In this document: one piece after another, positions 24,059 through 32,264 of the stretch
Numbering within the stretch: position 1 is the first letter of the stretch
Layout: every line of letters starts with the position of its first letter
Assembly: GCA_017456545.1 (NCBI GenBank)
Contig: JAFTJE010000011.1
Span: forward strand, 1-37,542
Direction: 5' to 3'
Origin: Clostridia bacterium
GTDB lineage: Bacteria; Bacillota; Clostridia; Oscillospirales; CAG-272
Length of the DNA stretch: 37,542 nt
Notes under the pieces: generated by a model
What the model was told of the DNA's origin: nothing
The model's database searches: none
Seen by the model: the letters and a program-made list of their open reading frames with translations, nothing else
Program-made: the position numbers and the translations under genes

Positions 24059-24682
24059 ATGAGCACTAATAAGGACAAATTACACTCGGGAGAAATTTAT
24101 TTTTCCACAGATGAGGAGATACTCAAGGAGCAGGCAAGATGCCTTGAGCTACAGTATGAATACAATATGACACGCCCCTCCGAGCCGGAAAAGAGAGAGG
24201 CACTTCTTAAAAAAATGCTTGCCGAGGTTGGTGAGGGATGCTATATTGAGCCACCACTCCATGCCAATTGGGGAGGGCACCATTTGCATTTCGGTAAGGG
24301 CATTTACGCTAATTTTGGGCTTACCTGTGTGGATGATACACATATTTATGTAGGCGATTATACTAAATTCGGTCCCAATGTTGTACTTGCCACAGCAGGG
24401 CATCCCATTCTGCCGGAGCTTCGTGAAAGGGGAGCACAGTACAATGTCTCCATCCGTATCGGTAGGTGCTGTTGGCTTGGTGCAGGGGTGATAGTTTTGC
24501 CCGGTGTCACAATCGGAGACTACTCTGTAATCGGTGCGGGAAGCGTGGTAACAAAGGATATCCCCTCGGGTGTTGTGGCTGTGGGTAATCCCTGTAGGGT
24601 GCTTCGACCCATCGGAGAAAAGGACAGAGAGTACTATTTCAGGGACAGAAAAATTGATTTTGAGGAATTGGCAAAATTATGA
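24059..24682 (+). CDS. maltose/galactoside O-acetyltransferase family protein
   Basis: 207 residues, ATG after AAGGGAG. Acetyl-CoA dependent transferase acting on a hydroxyl of a free sugar. The N-terminal Mac domain includes LELQYEYNMTRPSE; then a left-handed beta-helix of hexapeptide repeats (FGKGIYANFGL, IGDYSVIGAGSVVTKDIPSGVVAVGNP) and the catalytic His in ATAGHPI. Maa-, LacA- and NodL-like enzymes are not separable by eye. A single gene with promoter and terminator; the role may be detoxification of excess sugar. Confidence 0.92.
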   Translation: MSTNKDKLHSGEIYFSTDEEILKEQARCLELQYEYNMTRPSEPEKREALLKKMLAEVGEGCYIEPPLHANWGGHHLHFGKGIYANFGLTCVDDTHIYVGDYTKFGPNVVLATAGHPILPELRERGAQYNVSIRIGRCCWLGAGVIVLPGVTIGDYSVIGAGSVVTKDIPSGVVAVGNPCRVLRPIGEKDREYYFRDRKIDFEELAKL

Positions 24683-24684
24683 TA

Positions 24685-24718
24685 AAAGGCCGTTGCGAAA
24701 TTTCGCAACGGCTCTTTG
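24685..24718. terminator. shared terminator of the acetyltransferase and DUF896 genes
   Basis: Perfect palindrome of 12-bp arms, GCCGTTGCGAAA with its complement, flanked by AAAAG and CTCTTT, lying between the two convergent stop codons. Confidence 0.85.
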
Positions 24719-24925
24719 TTATTTGCTTTTCGGCTCCATTTTCTTCTTGTTCCCGTCAGGAGTCTGAATATAGGTATTGTCAAGTATACCTCTGAGATTT
24801 TTTCGAAAGCCTGCAATGTACTCCTCACGGAGAGCCTTTTGCTCGGCTCTTTCCTCGTCGGTAAGCCCTTCGGCCTTCGCTTTCTTTGCCAGGGCATTAA
24901 TTCTTTCTATTTTTTCCTTTTCCAT
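24719..24925 (-). CDS. UPF0291/DUF896 small protein (YnzC-like)
   Basis: 68 residues, ATG after AGAGGAT. It is a textbook family member: MEKEKIERINALAKKAK, GLTDEERAEQKALREEYI, then FRKNLRGILDNTYI and a short basic tail. The fold is a two-helix hairpin. Relatives in B. subtilis include a LexA-controlled gene, but no LexA box was noticed here. It lies 111 bases after mnmA on the same strand without a terminator between, and may be co-transcribed. Biochemical role unknown. Confidence 0.93.
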   Translation of the reverse strand: MEKEKIERINALAKKAKAEGLTDEERAEQKALREEYIAGFRKNLRGILDNTYIQTPDGNKKKMEPKSK

Positions 24926-25036
24926 TTTATCCTCTTATTACAGCTTTATAATTTTGCATATCCTCTCCAATATGAAGAGAGCACGATTGGTTTTGCAATT
25001 GCGACATAAGAATAGACCCTTCAGATAGCATTTACA

Positions 25037-26095
25037 TTATCTTATCCTACCCCCACCGATAACTGTATCACCATCGTAAATCACAACGCTTTGCCCCTTG
25101 CAAATAGCCCTTTGAGGCTCGTCAAAAACAATGTGTAAAAGTCCGTTTTCCATTGTAGCCGTGGCAGGCTGCTCCTTTTGATTATACCGTATTTTTGCAT
25201 TTACACGGAGGGGAGTGTCTATAAAATCAATGGCACTGAGACTTACTTCGTCTGCCCAAAGCTCACGGTGGAAGAGGTCCTCGTTTTCACCGATGACCAC
25301 CTCGTTTGTATCAAGTCGCTTTTCCACAACATACATGGAGTGCGGTAGGGCAAGCCCGAGTCCCTTACGCTGACCTACGGTATAGCGAATAATTCCCTTA
25401 TGAGTACCGAGAATTTTTCCGTCTGTGGTAACAAAATTACCGTACGGATAGCTTTTTTTTGTATATTTTTCGATAAAGCTGACATAATCTCCGTCCGGAA
25501 TAAAGCAAATATCCTGGCTGTCCTTCTTTTCGGATATTCCGAAATCAGCATCCTCTGCCATTTCTCTTATCTCATCCTTAGAGTATGAGCCTAAGGGAAA
25601 CAGAGTGTTATCTAACTGCTCCGGTGTCAGACGGAACAGCACATAGCTCTGGTCCTTAGACATATCTACTGCCTTTTTAAGTACATTCCGTCCGTATTTG
25701 TCACTGTATTCTATTCTTGCGTAGTGTCCTGTAACTATTTTGTCGTATCCAAGGGCTTTTCCGTATTCAAAAAGCTTATCAAATTTCAAATGATAATTGC
25801 ATTCTATACACGGGTTAGGTGTTGCACCGTTTTCATAGGACTCGATAAAATTCTTAATTACATATTTATCAAAATCCCGTGTAAAATCAACCACTGAGTA
25901 GGGGATATTTATTTTCTTGCATATATTCTGTGCGTCCTCGATATCCTTCGTTGTAACGCATCCTCCAATGCTTTCATCCCTTTCTCTGTGGAGCTTCATT
26001 GTAACGCCATAGCAGTCGTTACCTTGATTTTTCATAAGGAGGGCAGCGACAGAGCTGTCAACGCCCCCACTCATAGCTATTAAAATCTTACTCAT
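25037..26095 (-). CDS. mnmA: tRNA-specific 2-thiouridylase MnmA
   Basis: 352 residues. Puts sulfur on C2 of the wobble uridine in tRNA-Lys, Glu and Gln using ATP and relayed persulfide. The N-terminus has the PP-loop MSGGVDSSVAA; the catalytic cysteines are in NPCIECN (near residue 95) and in QDICFIP (near 195); TGHYARI and YTVGQRKGLG are family blocks. Its ATG shares one base with the TAA of the upstream rhamnosidase gene, so translation is coupled to an unrelated sugar enzyme. The B. subtilis-type partner yrvO is not nearby. Confidence 0.97.
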   Translation of the reverse strand: MSKILIAMSGGVDSSVAALLMKNQGNDCYGVTMKLHRERDESIGGCVTTKDIEDAQNICKKINIPYSVVDFTRDFDKYVIKNFIESYENGATPNPCIECNYHLKFDKLFEYGKALGYDKIVTGHYARIEYSDKYGRNVLKKAVDMSKDQSYVLFRLTPEQLDNTLFPLGSYSKDEIREMAEDADFGISEKKDSQDICFIPDGDYVSFIEKYTKKSYPYGNFVTTDGKILGTHKGIIRYTVGQRKGLGLALPHSMYVVEKRLDTNEVVIGENEDLFHRELWADEVSLSAIDFIDTPLRVNAKIRYNQKEQPATATMENGLLHIVFDEPQRAICKGQSVVIYDGDTVIGGGRIR

Positions 26096-28224
26096 TAAAA
26101 AATATAAGTTCCTTTATTAACAACAAATTCTCTTCCGTCTATTACAACAAGGGTATTATCAACGGGAGTTGTAATTTCATATCTTACCTTACCCTCAAAG
26201 TGATACCATTTTGAGGATACAGTGCCGTATTTTGTGTCAATCCTTGCACTTAGCATATCCAATTTGTCTGTGGGATTAGGTGCAATGACAACGGACTCAA
26301 ATCCGGGAGCTGAGGGCTTGATACCGCAGGCAACCTCGTATACCCAATCGGCAACACTTCCGTAGGCGTAGTGATTAAATGAGTTCATATCCTTGGACCA
26401 GAACTCACCCTTATCGTTCTTTCCGTCCCAGTGCTCCCAAATTGTAGTAGCACCCTGCTTAACGGAATATAGCCAGGATGGAAACTGCTCCTGAAGAAGC
26501 AGATCGTATGCAAGGTCCGTATATCCGTTTTGTGACAGTGCGTGGAGTAAAAACGGTGTGCCCACAAATCCTGTAGTGAGCCTTCTTCCGTTTGCGATTA
26601 TCATATCTGCAAGCTGTGCAGCAATTGCGTTTTTGTCCTCTGCAATATCAAAATAAAGGGATATTACGCATTCAGTCTGTGTCTTACATTCCGTAAAGGT
26701 TTTCCTTGTTTTTTCCACAATTCTGTCATAGAGTCTTTCATATTTTTCAACATTTATCTTGAGTACCTTACCTGCCTTTACAACAAGAGAGGTTGCATAT
26801 GCGTAGAATACCGAGGCGATAAAATCCTCTCTTGATGAGCCCTTGTAGCTTCCTGCAGGTGCATCAATACCAAGCCAGTCGCCAAAATGGTCAAAGCCCG
26901 TCCAGAGATATTTATCATTAGTATTTGCAGTTATGTAATCCACATACTTCTTCATAGAGTTGAACTGACGGCGAAGAATTTTTGTATTTCCGTAGGTCAT
27001 ATACATCTGCCACGGACATACAGTGGATGCATCTCCCCAGGCAGCACGGCTCCATTCATCACTCCAATATTGGGGGATGACATTAGGTATCATACCGTCC
27101 TCTCGTTGGTCAAGCATAAGGTCGGTGAGCCACTTGTCAAAGAATTTTTCAACATCGTAGTTATAGGACGCAGTTTTACAGAACACCTCTGCATCTCCTG
27201 TCCAGCCCATTCTCTCGTCACGCTGAGGACAGTCTGTGGGGATATCAAGGAAATTACCCTTCTGTCCCCAGATTATATTTTTGAATAGCCGGTTAAGGAG
27301 GGGACTGGAGGATTCAAGATATCCTGTACGCTTCATATCGGAGTGTATAACAATAGCAGTAACGCTGTCGGACGTTACATCCTCGGGAAAGGAATTTACC
27401 CTGATGTAACGGAAGCCCCAGAATGAAAGATAGGGCTTATGCACCTGCATACCGTCACGGCAGGTATATTCAAACTCTGCCTTTGCCGTACGGTAGTTCT
27501 CCGTGTAGAAATTACCTTCCTTGTCAAGAACCTCGGCAAAGGAGAAGGAAACACGGTCTCCTGCTTTGGCATTTAACTTGATTTCAAAGTAGCCGGTAAG
27601 ATTCTGTCCAAAGTCAATTACGGTCTCTCCCTTAGGAGTTACAAAAATCTCCATAGGGGAAATTCTTTCCTGCTCGGTTATTTTTTCACCCTGTTGGGGA
27701 ACAATACAGGATTTGTCATAGTCCATTACCTGACAGGGTGCATAGCATTCCTTAAAGTTCGCATCATAATGCTCTCCGTCATAAAAGTCGGAAAAGCGTA
27801 TTTTACTCGGGGAGGAAAGCCAGCCTTCATCGGTTACAACAGTATATGATGTGCCGTCTTTATATTCAATATCAAGCTCTGCAATAACAGCCTCGGGCTT
27901 GTCCTTGTATTCAACCGAGCCTCTCCAGTTGATTCTGCCCTTGTACCAGCCCTTGGAAAGAGCAATGGTAATTGTGTTTTCTAAGGAGAGCATATTTGTT
28001 ATATCATAGGTCTGGAGCTGAATTCTCTTAAGAGATGTACAGCCGGGAGCAAATATAAAATCACCGATTCTTTTACCGTTCAGCTCTGCATAGTAGCATC
28101 CCCTTGCGGTAATTTTCATAGTAGCACTCTTGATTTCCTTGTTTAACGAAAAGTCCTTTTTGAATACAGGACATTCAAAGCCCATATCCACAGGATGGGC
28201 AATCCATTTAGCTTTATTAAGCAT
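26095..28224 (-). CDS. alpha-L-rhamnosidase, GH78 family
   Basis: 709 residues with no signal peptide, so cytoplasmic. Cleaves terminal alpha-L-rhamnose from plant glycosides or polysaccharide fragments by inversion. Domain order is typical: N-terminal beta-sandwich (ARGCYYAELNGKRIGD), concanavalin-like domain (VIDFGQNLTGYFEIKL, FWGFRYIRV), then the (alpha/alpha)6 barrel with the signature IPTDCPQRDERMGWTGDAE around residues 345-363 and the second acidic region TTIWEHWDG, and a C-terminal beta domain. Slightly short compared with many GH78 enzymes, but all blocks are present. Own promoter; the 3' end runs into mnmA. Confidence 0.95.
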   Translation of the reverse strand: MLNKAKWIAHPVDMGFECPVFKKDFSLNKEIKSATMKITARGCYYAELNGKRIGDFIFAPGCTSLKRIQLQTYDITNMLSLENTITIALSKGWYKGRINWRGSVEYKDKPEAVIAELDIEYKDGTSYTVVTDEGWLSSPSKIRFSDFYDGEHYDANFKECYAPCQVMDYDKSCIVPQQGEKITEQERISPMEIFVTPKGETVIDFGQNLTGYFEIKLNAKAGDRVSFSFAEVLDKEGNFYTENYRTAKAEFEYTCRDGMQVHKPYLSFWGFRYIRVNSFPEDVTSDSVTAIVIHSDMKRTGYLESSSPLLNRLFKNIIWGQKGNFLDIPTDCPQRDERMGWTGDAEVFCKTASYNYDVEKFFDKWLTDLMLDQREDGMIPNVIPQYWSDEWSRAAWGDASTVCPWQMYMTYGNTKILRRQFNSMKKYVDYITANTNDKYLWTGFDHFGDWLGIDAPAGSYKGSSREDFIASVFYAYATSLVVKAGKVLKINVEKYERLYDRIVEKTRKTFTECKTQTECVISLYFDIAEDKNAIAAQLADMIIANGRRLTTGFVGTPFLLHALSQNGYTDLAYDLLLQEQFPSWLYSVKQGATTIWEHWDGKNDKGEFWSKDMNSFNHYAYGSVADWVYEVACGIKPSAPGFESVVIAPNPTDKLDMLSARIDTKYGTVSSKWYHFEGKVRYEITTPVDNTLVVIDGREFVVNKGTYIF

Positions 28225-28254
28225 ATTACACCTCCATGTGCAGTGATTAAGATA

Positions 28255-28283
28255 ATTTTATCATTATATAAATAAAATGTCAA
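28255..28283 (-). promoter_or_regulatory. promoter of the rhamnosidase-mnmA transcript
   Basis: Perfect TTGACA, 17-base spacer, TAAAAT on the minus strand. Confidence 0.85.
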
Positions 28284-28300
28284 TAAAAACGAAAAAACTA

Positions 28301-28329
28301 TTGACAAAACCAATTGTAGATATTATAAT
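28301..28329 (+). promoter_or_regulatory. promoter of the arsR-type gene
   Basis: Perfect TTGACA, 17-base spacer, perfect TATAAT, followed at once by the operator. Confidence 0.9.
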
Positions 28330-28350
28330 GAACATATGAATATTTGTTCA
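28329..28350. promoter_or_regulatory. ArsR/SmtB-type operator
   Basis: Imperfect inverted repeat with TGAACA and TGTTCA ends and a TATGAATATT centre, the form of the 12-2-12 sites bound by SmtB/CzrA-type sensors. It covers the transcription start of the regulator gene. Confidence 0.7.
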
Positions 28351-28366
28351 ATTATAGGAGACCAAA

Positions 28367-28693
28367 ATGAATCAGGAAAAAATTATCAAAATTAAAGAAG
28401 CAATACTTCGTTCCAATGATGTTTTAGAGGAGCTTGCAGACCTTTACAAGGTTTTCGGCGACAGCACAAGAGTAAAAATTCTTACTGCTCTTACGCAGAG
28501 TGAAATGTGCGTTAGTGAGATTTCTGATTTTTTGGAGATTACACAGTCTGCCGTTTCCCATCAGCTCCGTGTTCTTAAAACAAGTGGACTTGTAAAAATC
28601 AAAAGAAGCGGAAAGAACATATATTACTCCCTTGCAGACGAGCATGTAGGAGCAATCATCGACTGCGGTATGGAGCACTTGCTCGGTGAGTGA
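28367..28693 (+). CDS. ArsR/SmtB-family metal-responsive repressor
   Basis: 108 residues, dimeric winged helix. The core is VFGDSTRVKILTAL, then SEISDFLEITQSAVSHQLRVLKTSGLVK and the wing RSGKNIYYSL. The alpha-3 site is degenerate (SEMCVSEIS keeps one Cys of the usual pair). The last helix DEHVGAIIDCGMEHL keeps the Asp-x-His and late His of the alpha-5 zinc site of SmtB/CzrA, with the final Glu shifted by one. It therefore probably senses zinc or a similar metal. No efflux pump or P-type ATPase follows; downstream is a worn repeat. It probably represses itself, with a target elsewhere or lost. Confidence 0.9.
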   Translation: MNQEKIIKIKEAILRSNDVLEELADLYKVFGDSTRVKILTALTQSEMCVSEISDFLEITQSAVSHQLRVLKTSGLVKIKRSGKNIYYSLADEHVGAIIDCGMEHLLGE

Positions 28694-28699
28694 TTTTGA

Positions 28700-28775
28700 A
28701 TGCAGAATCTATGTGAATGCAGAGTGCAGAATTCAAAGTGCAGAATTGATTGAATTAATGTAAATGCAGGATGAA
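28700..28775. repeat. degenerate TGCAGAAT direct repeats
   Basis: The motif TGCAGAAT or close variants occurs about five times (AATGCAGAAT, AATGCAGAGTGCAGAATT, GTGCAGAATT, AATGCAGG) in non-coding sequence after the ArsR gene. Confidence 0.6.
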
Positions 28776-28809
28776 TCGGTAGCGGCAACAGACAATAAGA
28801 AAATGCAAA

Positions 28810-28845
28810 ATAAAAGGCTGTCATGCGACAGCCTTCTATTTTATT
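28810..28845. terminator. terminator between arsR and the GH39-like gene
   Basis: 9-bp stem AAGGCTGTC with its complement, loop ATGC, with AAAATA/TATTTT outside it; usable from both strands. Confidence 0.88.
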
Positions 28846-30172
28846 TTTCTATATATATTATGGAATTACGCTTGAGGTAAAGAGTGAGCTTATTATCAGT
28901 AAATGTTCGTACGGGATAGAGTGACATGGTGTTTTCCTCATCTGTTATATAGATTTTTGCACCGTCAAGGTCAAAGCCCTCTGCCTCTATTGTTATACCC
29001 CTGCTTGAAAGGTCGTCGTTTTCTGTATAGTAGGTAAGCATTACCCCTGCCTTATTGCCGTCAAAGGAGGCAACGGTATAAATATCCTTATCATCCGATA
29101 TGGACTCTACCTCTGCTCCAAGCTCCTTAAGATTGGAATATATAAGGAATGGATAGTAGCCCTTAAGGGGCTCAAGGGTGTACAAATCGAAAAGACCGTT
29201 CATTCCCGTGGGACGGGCATCGTAGTACATCAGCATATCAATATTGGGGTTCTTCTGTCCTTCGGTCATACATGCAGAGGTGAAGGCAGCACCCTTCATA
29301 CCTATTATGGTTTTTATAGAATATATAAACTCCTCACTCCAGCCACGGACATAGTTCCACTCATTAAGTATGGATTCAAAGTCCTTGTAGCCTGCTTTTT
29401 TTGCAATATGACGGATTCTTGTACCCTTATCCGACATTTCCCTGGGCTCTGTTCCGTACCAATGCCAGGAGAGAAAATCAAGAGGAGGATTTTTACCCCC
29501 GTTATATTCTTTCACATTCTCGAAAAAGCGTTCAAGCCAGTCCTCGTTCCACGCCAGGGCAGGACCTCCTATTTTCAAGTGTGGAAATCTGCTTTTCAAG
29601 TGATTTGAGGCAATTACATACATTTTTGCATATTGCTTTTCTGTTCCACTCCAGCAACGCTTGTTTACGCTGTCGTCAGGGTCAAGATCAGGCTCATTCC
29701 ATATCTCCCAATATTCAATATCATAGTAAAAGCCATCTGCCCAGCCCTCTGTATAATGCATTATAATATGCTCGCAAATTTCTGCCCATTTCTTAAAATC
29801 CTTCGGCATAACCGTACCGTATTTCTTGATACCGTGCTCAATCTTTGAGCCAAGACGGTAAAAGGGCTTTGTCCCTACATCAAATATTTGCTTTGTATAA
29901 AGGTCCGTGCACGGAAAATCATAGCTTGCAGGGTCATTTACATCAGCGTCAAAATTTGGGAAAATGGCATGGACATCAACAGTATGCTCTCCACCGTAAC
30001 GGGAGTCGAAGGCGGCATCGTGATTCCTCGCATAGGGGATTTTTGCAGCCTTATAGTAAAGATGGTTACCCCTTGTCTGGTCGCTGCCTGCAATAATAGG
30101 ACCGTTGTTTACAGCGTGCATGTTCTTTATTTTTCCGACTGTCTTGCCAAAATTTATTTTTACTGTACTCAT
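28841..30172 (-). CDS. GH39-like glycoside hydrolase (beta-xylosidase/other clan A)
   Basis: 443 residues from the ATG after AGGAG; a longer ORF start lacks a ribosome site. Clan GH-A (beta/alpha)8 barrel with retaining chemistry: acid/base Glu in YWEIWNEPDLDP near residue 158 and probable nucleophile Glu in SILNEWNYVRG near residue 280. DFLSWHWYGTEP and a C-terminal beta-sandwich (GVMLTYYTENDD) fit GH39. No signal peptide, so it acts on imported oligosaccharides. GH39 includes beta-xylosidase and alpha-iduronidase, so the exact sugar is open. It lies 52 bases after the mutarotase gene; a hairpin sits between them but no new promoter was seen. Confidence 0.85.
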   Translation of the reverse strand: MSTVKINFGKTVGKIKNMHAVNNGPIIAGSDQTRGNHLYYKAAKIPYARNHDAAFDSRYGGEHTVDVHAIFPNFDADVNDPASYDFPCTDLYTKQIFDVGTKPFYRLGSKIEHGIKKYGTVMPKDFKKWAEICEHIIMHYTEGWADGFYYDIEYWEIWNEPDLDPDDSVNKRCWSGTEKQYAKMYVIASNHLKSRFPHLKIGGPALAWNEDWLERFFENVKEYNGGKNPPLDFLSWHWYGTEPREMSDKGTRIRHIAKKAGYKDFESILNEWNYVRGWSEEFIYSIKTIIGMKGAAFTSACMTEGQKNPNIDMLMYYDARPTGMNGLFDLYTLEPLKGYYPFLIYSNLKELGAEVESISDDKDIYTVASFDGNKAGVMLTYYTENDDLSSRGITIEAEGFDLDGAKIYITDEENTMSLYPVRTFTDNKLTLYLKRNSIIYIEK

Positions 30173-30194
30173 ATTATTCTCCTGTGCGTTAATA

Positions 30195-30222
30195 GAAAGG
30201 GCCGACAAGAGTCAGCCCTTTT
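30195..30222 (-). terminator. hairpin between the mutarotase and GH39-like genes
   Basis: AAGGGCTGAC with GTCGGCCCTT (one mismatch), then a short T-rich run; may give partial termination and lower GH39 expression. Confidence 0.65.
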
Positions 30223-30224
30223 GT

Positions 30225-31103
30225 TTAGTTGATTTTAATGGAATAGGAATTTGTAAATGAGAAGCCGGAGGGCAGATGTATCATCTCTTCCTTTGTTTCC
30301 AGGTCATCAATTACACCCTCGTTTGCAGGGATACCACACCAAGGCTCAATGCAAAGGTAAGGGGCATCTGTCTTAGGTGCGTGCCAAAGACCGATATATT
30401 TCATATTATCAAAGGTTAGTGTAACAGCCTCCTCAGCCTTATCACTCTTCAATGTAATTGTCTTATCGGTATTGTAAAGGAAAATAGCGTCATCGTCAAA
30501 AAGCTCATGCTTCAGGTCGATTTTCTTCACATTGCCATCGTTAAAGAGCTTGTCGTTTTTTGTGCAGAAGCAGGTGGGAGAGAAGTCAACACGCATAGCA
30601 TCACATGGATTGTTAAACTCTACATAGTAATCCTCAAATGCAAATTCATCATTGAGAGGAACATTAAAGGCAGGGTGACCTCCTACCGTAAAAATAAGCT
30701 CCTTGTTGTCGCAGTTCTTGATATTATGAGTAATCTCCAAAACATTGTCAATAAGCTTAAATGTAATATCAAATCTGAAGGCAAAGGGATATTTCTCCAT
30801 TGTAGCCTCGCTTGATTCAAGGGTAAGTGTTATTTCATCTCTCTTTGCAGCTGTGATTCTGAAGGTAGAGGAACGGGCAATACCGTGGTTGGGCATTTCA
30901 TAGGTCTTGCCGTTATATGTATATTTGCCCTCGTAAAGGCGTCCGCAGATAGGGAACATAACAGGTGCATGACCCATCCAGTATTTTTCGTCTCCCTGCC
31001 AGATGTACTCACGAAAGCTCTCGTTATCTACTATGGAAATAATTTCAGCACCCTTACCGGAAATGCAAACCTCCATAAAATCGTTTTTAACAGAATATAT
31101 CAT
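30225..31103 (-). CDS. aldose 1-epimerase family protein (LacX-type mutarotase)
   Basis: 292 residues from the ATG after AGGAGG; the longer ORF start lies in the promoter. Interconverts alpha and beta anomers of sugars. The beta-sandwich fold shows EYIWQGDEKYWMGHAPVMFP, GRLYEGKYTYNGKTYEMPNHG, TVGGHPAFN (the catalytic His region) and CIEPWCGIPANEG with the catalytic Glu late in the chain. The group is LacX-like rather than GalM-like. Pairing with a GH39-like hydrolase suggests that it equilibrates the sugar released. Confidence 0.93.
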   Translation of the reverse strand: MIYSVKNDFMEVCISGKGAEIISIVDNESFREYIWQGDEKYWMGHAPVMFPICGRLYEGKYTYNGKTYEMPNHGIARSSTFRITAAKRDEITLTLESSEATMEKYPFAFRFDITFKLIDNVLEITHNIKNCDNKELIFTVGGHPAFNVPLNDEFAFEDYYVEFNNPCDAMRVDFSPTCFCTKNDKLFNDGNVKKIDLKHELFDDDAIFLYNTDKTITLKSDKAEEAVTLTFDNMKYIGLWHAPKTDAPYLCIEPWCGIPANEGVIDDLETKEEMIHLPSGFSFTNSYSIKIN

Positions 31104-31137
31104 TGGGAAAAACCTCCTGTAATTGTAGTACAAAAAT

Positions 31138-31166
31138 ATTATAACATATAAAAAACGCAAAATCAA
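31138..31166 (-). promoter_or_regulatory. promoter of the mutarotase-GH39 transcript
   Basis: TTGATT, 17-base spacer, perfect TATAAT on the minus strand. Confidence 0.82.
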
Positions 31167-31178
31167 TAGCAGTTTTTG

Positions 31179-31207
31179 TTGAAATATAGGTAATTTTGTG
31201 ATATTAT
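31179..31207 (+). promoter_or_regulatory. promoter of the radical SAM gene
   Basis: TTGAAA, 17-base spacer, TATTAT, 24 bases before the GTG start. Confidence 0.75.
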
Positions 31208-31231
31208 ATTCTTAGAAACGGAGGAGATGCT

Positions 31232-32188
31232 GTGGCAAATATAGTTTTATCGGGAAAATGTAATTTAAGGTGTCCCTATTGCTTTGCTGAGGATTTCACA
31301 AGGGAGCAGAGCAGGGATATGGATATAGATTCGGTAATGCAGGCTATTGACTTTATAGCCGAGGAGGGCGTGTGTGGCCTTATCGGCGGAGAGCCACTTA
31401 TATACAGGGATATTGACAGGGTTCTTAGCTGTCTTAATGCCGATATGCGTTTTCATTCGGTTACGGTGTTTACAAACGGTGTTTACATAGATAAGCATAT
31501 GGATGCTTTGTGCTCATATAAAACCCATATACTTGTAAATTTGAATTCCTCAAGGGATATAGGTGAGGATGCCTTTCAAAGGACGGTGTCCAATATCCGT
31601 GCACTGTGCGACAGAGGAATGAGGAATCATATTACCCTCGGTATAAATATATACGAGGAAAATCAGGACATTTCCGAATTTACAGACACTCTCTCAACAT
31701 TTTCCTTTGATAGGGCGAGGATAAGCGTGACAATTCCACAGGATAAAAGCGAAGGTGCTATCCCTTATTTTGAGAGGATGAAGCCTACATTACTTAAGGT
31801 ATACAGAGAGCTAAGAGAAATAGGTGTTGCTCCCTGCTATGACTGTAATGTAATACCCCACTGTGTATTTACCGAAAAGGAGCTGGAATTTATTAAGACC
31901 CTACCGTATACATCCCCTGCCGAAAGGGAGCTCATTATGGGAAATATGGCAGTATGCTCCCCGATAATAGATATTTACCCCGACGGTACAGCCACCCGTT
32001 GCTTCGGCTGCTATGACGACTTGAAGGTGAATATATCCGATTTCAGGACTCTTAGCGACCTTAAAAACCATTTTTTTATGGAAATAGATGCCCGTCGTGT
32101 CCATATAAAATCCCGAACCATGTGTTCGGATTGCTATGATTACAAGACCTTTAAGTGTTACGGTGGATGCCTCTGCTATAAGCGTTAA
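31232..32188 (+). CDS. radical SAM protein with SPASM-like C-terminus
   Basis: 318 residues with a GTG start after GGAGGAG. The cluster motif CNLRCPYC (residues 10-17) binds the 4Fe-4S that cleaves SAM; GGEPL follows near residue 53. The C-terminus has CSPIIDIYPDGTATRCFGC and then MCSDCYDYKTFKCYGGCLC, the cysteine spacing of a SPASM domain with auxiliary clusters. SPASM enzymes modify peptides or proteins (anSME, RiPP maturases). No precursor peptide or exporter was found nearby, and only nine residues precede the cluster. It is followed by the DUF3137-like and LemA genes with no clear terminator between. Confidence 0.9.
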   Translation: MANIVLSGKCNLRCPYCFAEDFTREQSRDMDIDSVMQAIDFIAEEGVCGLIGGEPLIYRDIDRVLSCLNADMRFHSVTVFTNGVYIDKHMDALCSYKTHILVNLNSSRDIGEDAFQRTVSNIRALCDRGMRNHITLGINIYEENQDISEFTDTLSTFSFDRARISVTIPQDKSEGAIPYFERMKPTLLKVYRELREIGVAPCYDCNVIPHCVFTEKELEFIKTLPYTSPAERELIMGNMAVCSPIIDIYPDGTATRCFGCYDDLKVNISDFRTLSDLKNHFFMEIDARRVHIKSRTMCSDCYDYKTFKCYGGCLCYKR

Positions 32189-32264
32189 AGGAGGACTACG
32201 GCATTTTGCTTGCATCACCGGTATCTTTCATATAGCATGACCGAACAGATATAGGAGGAATTAA

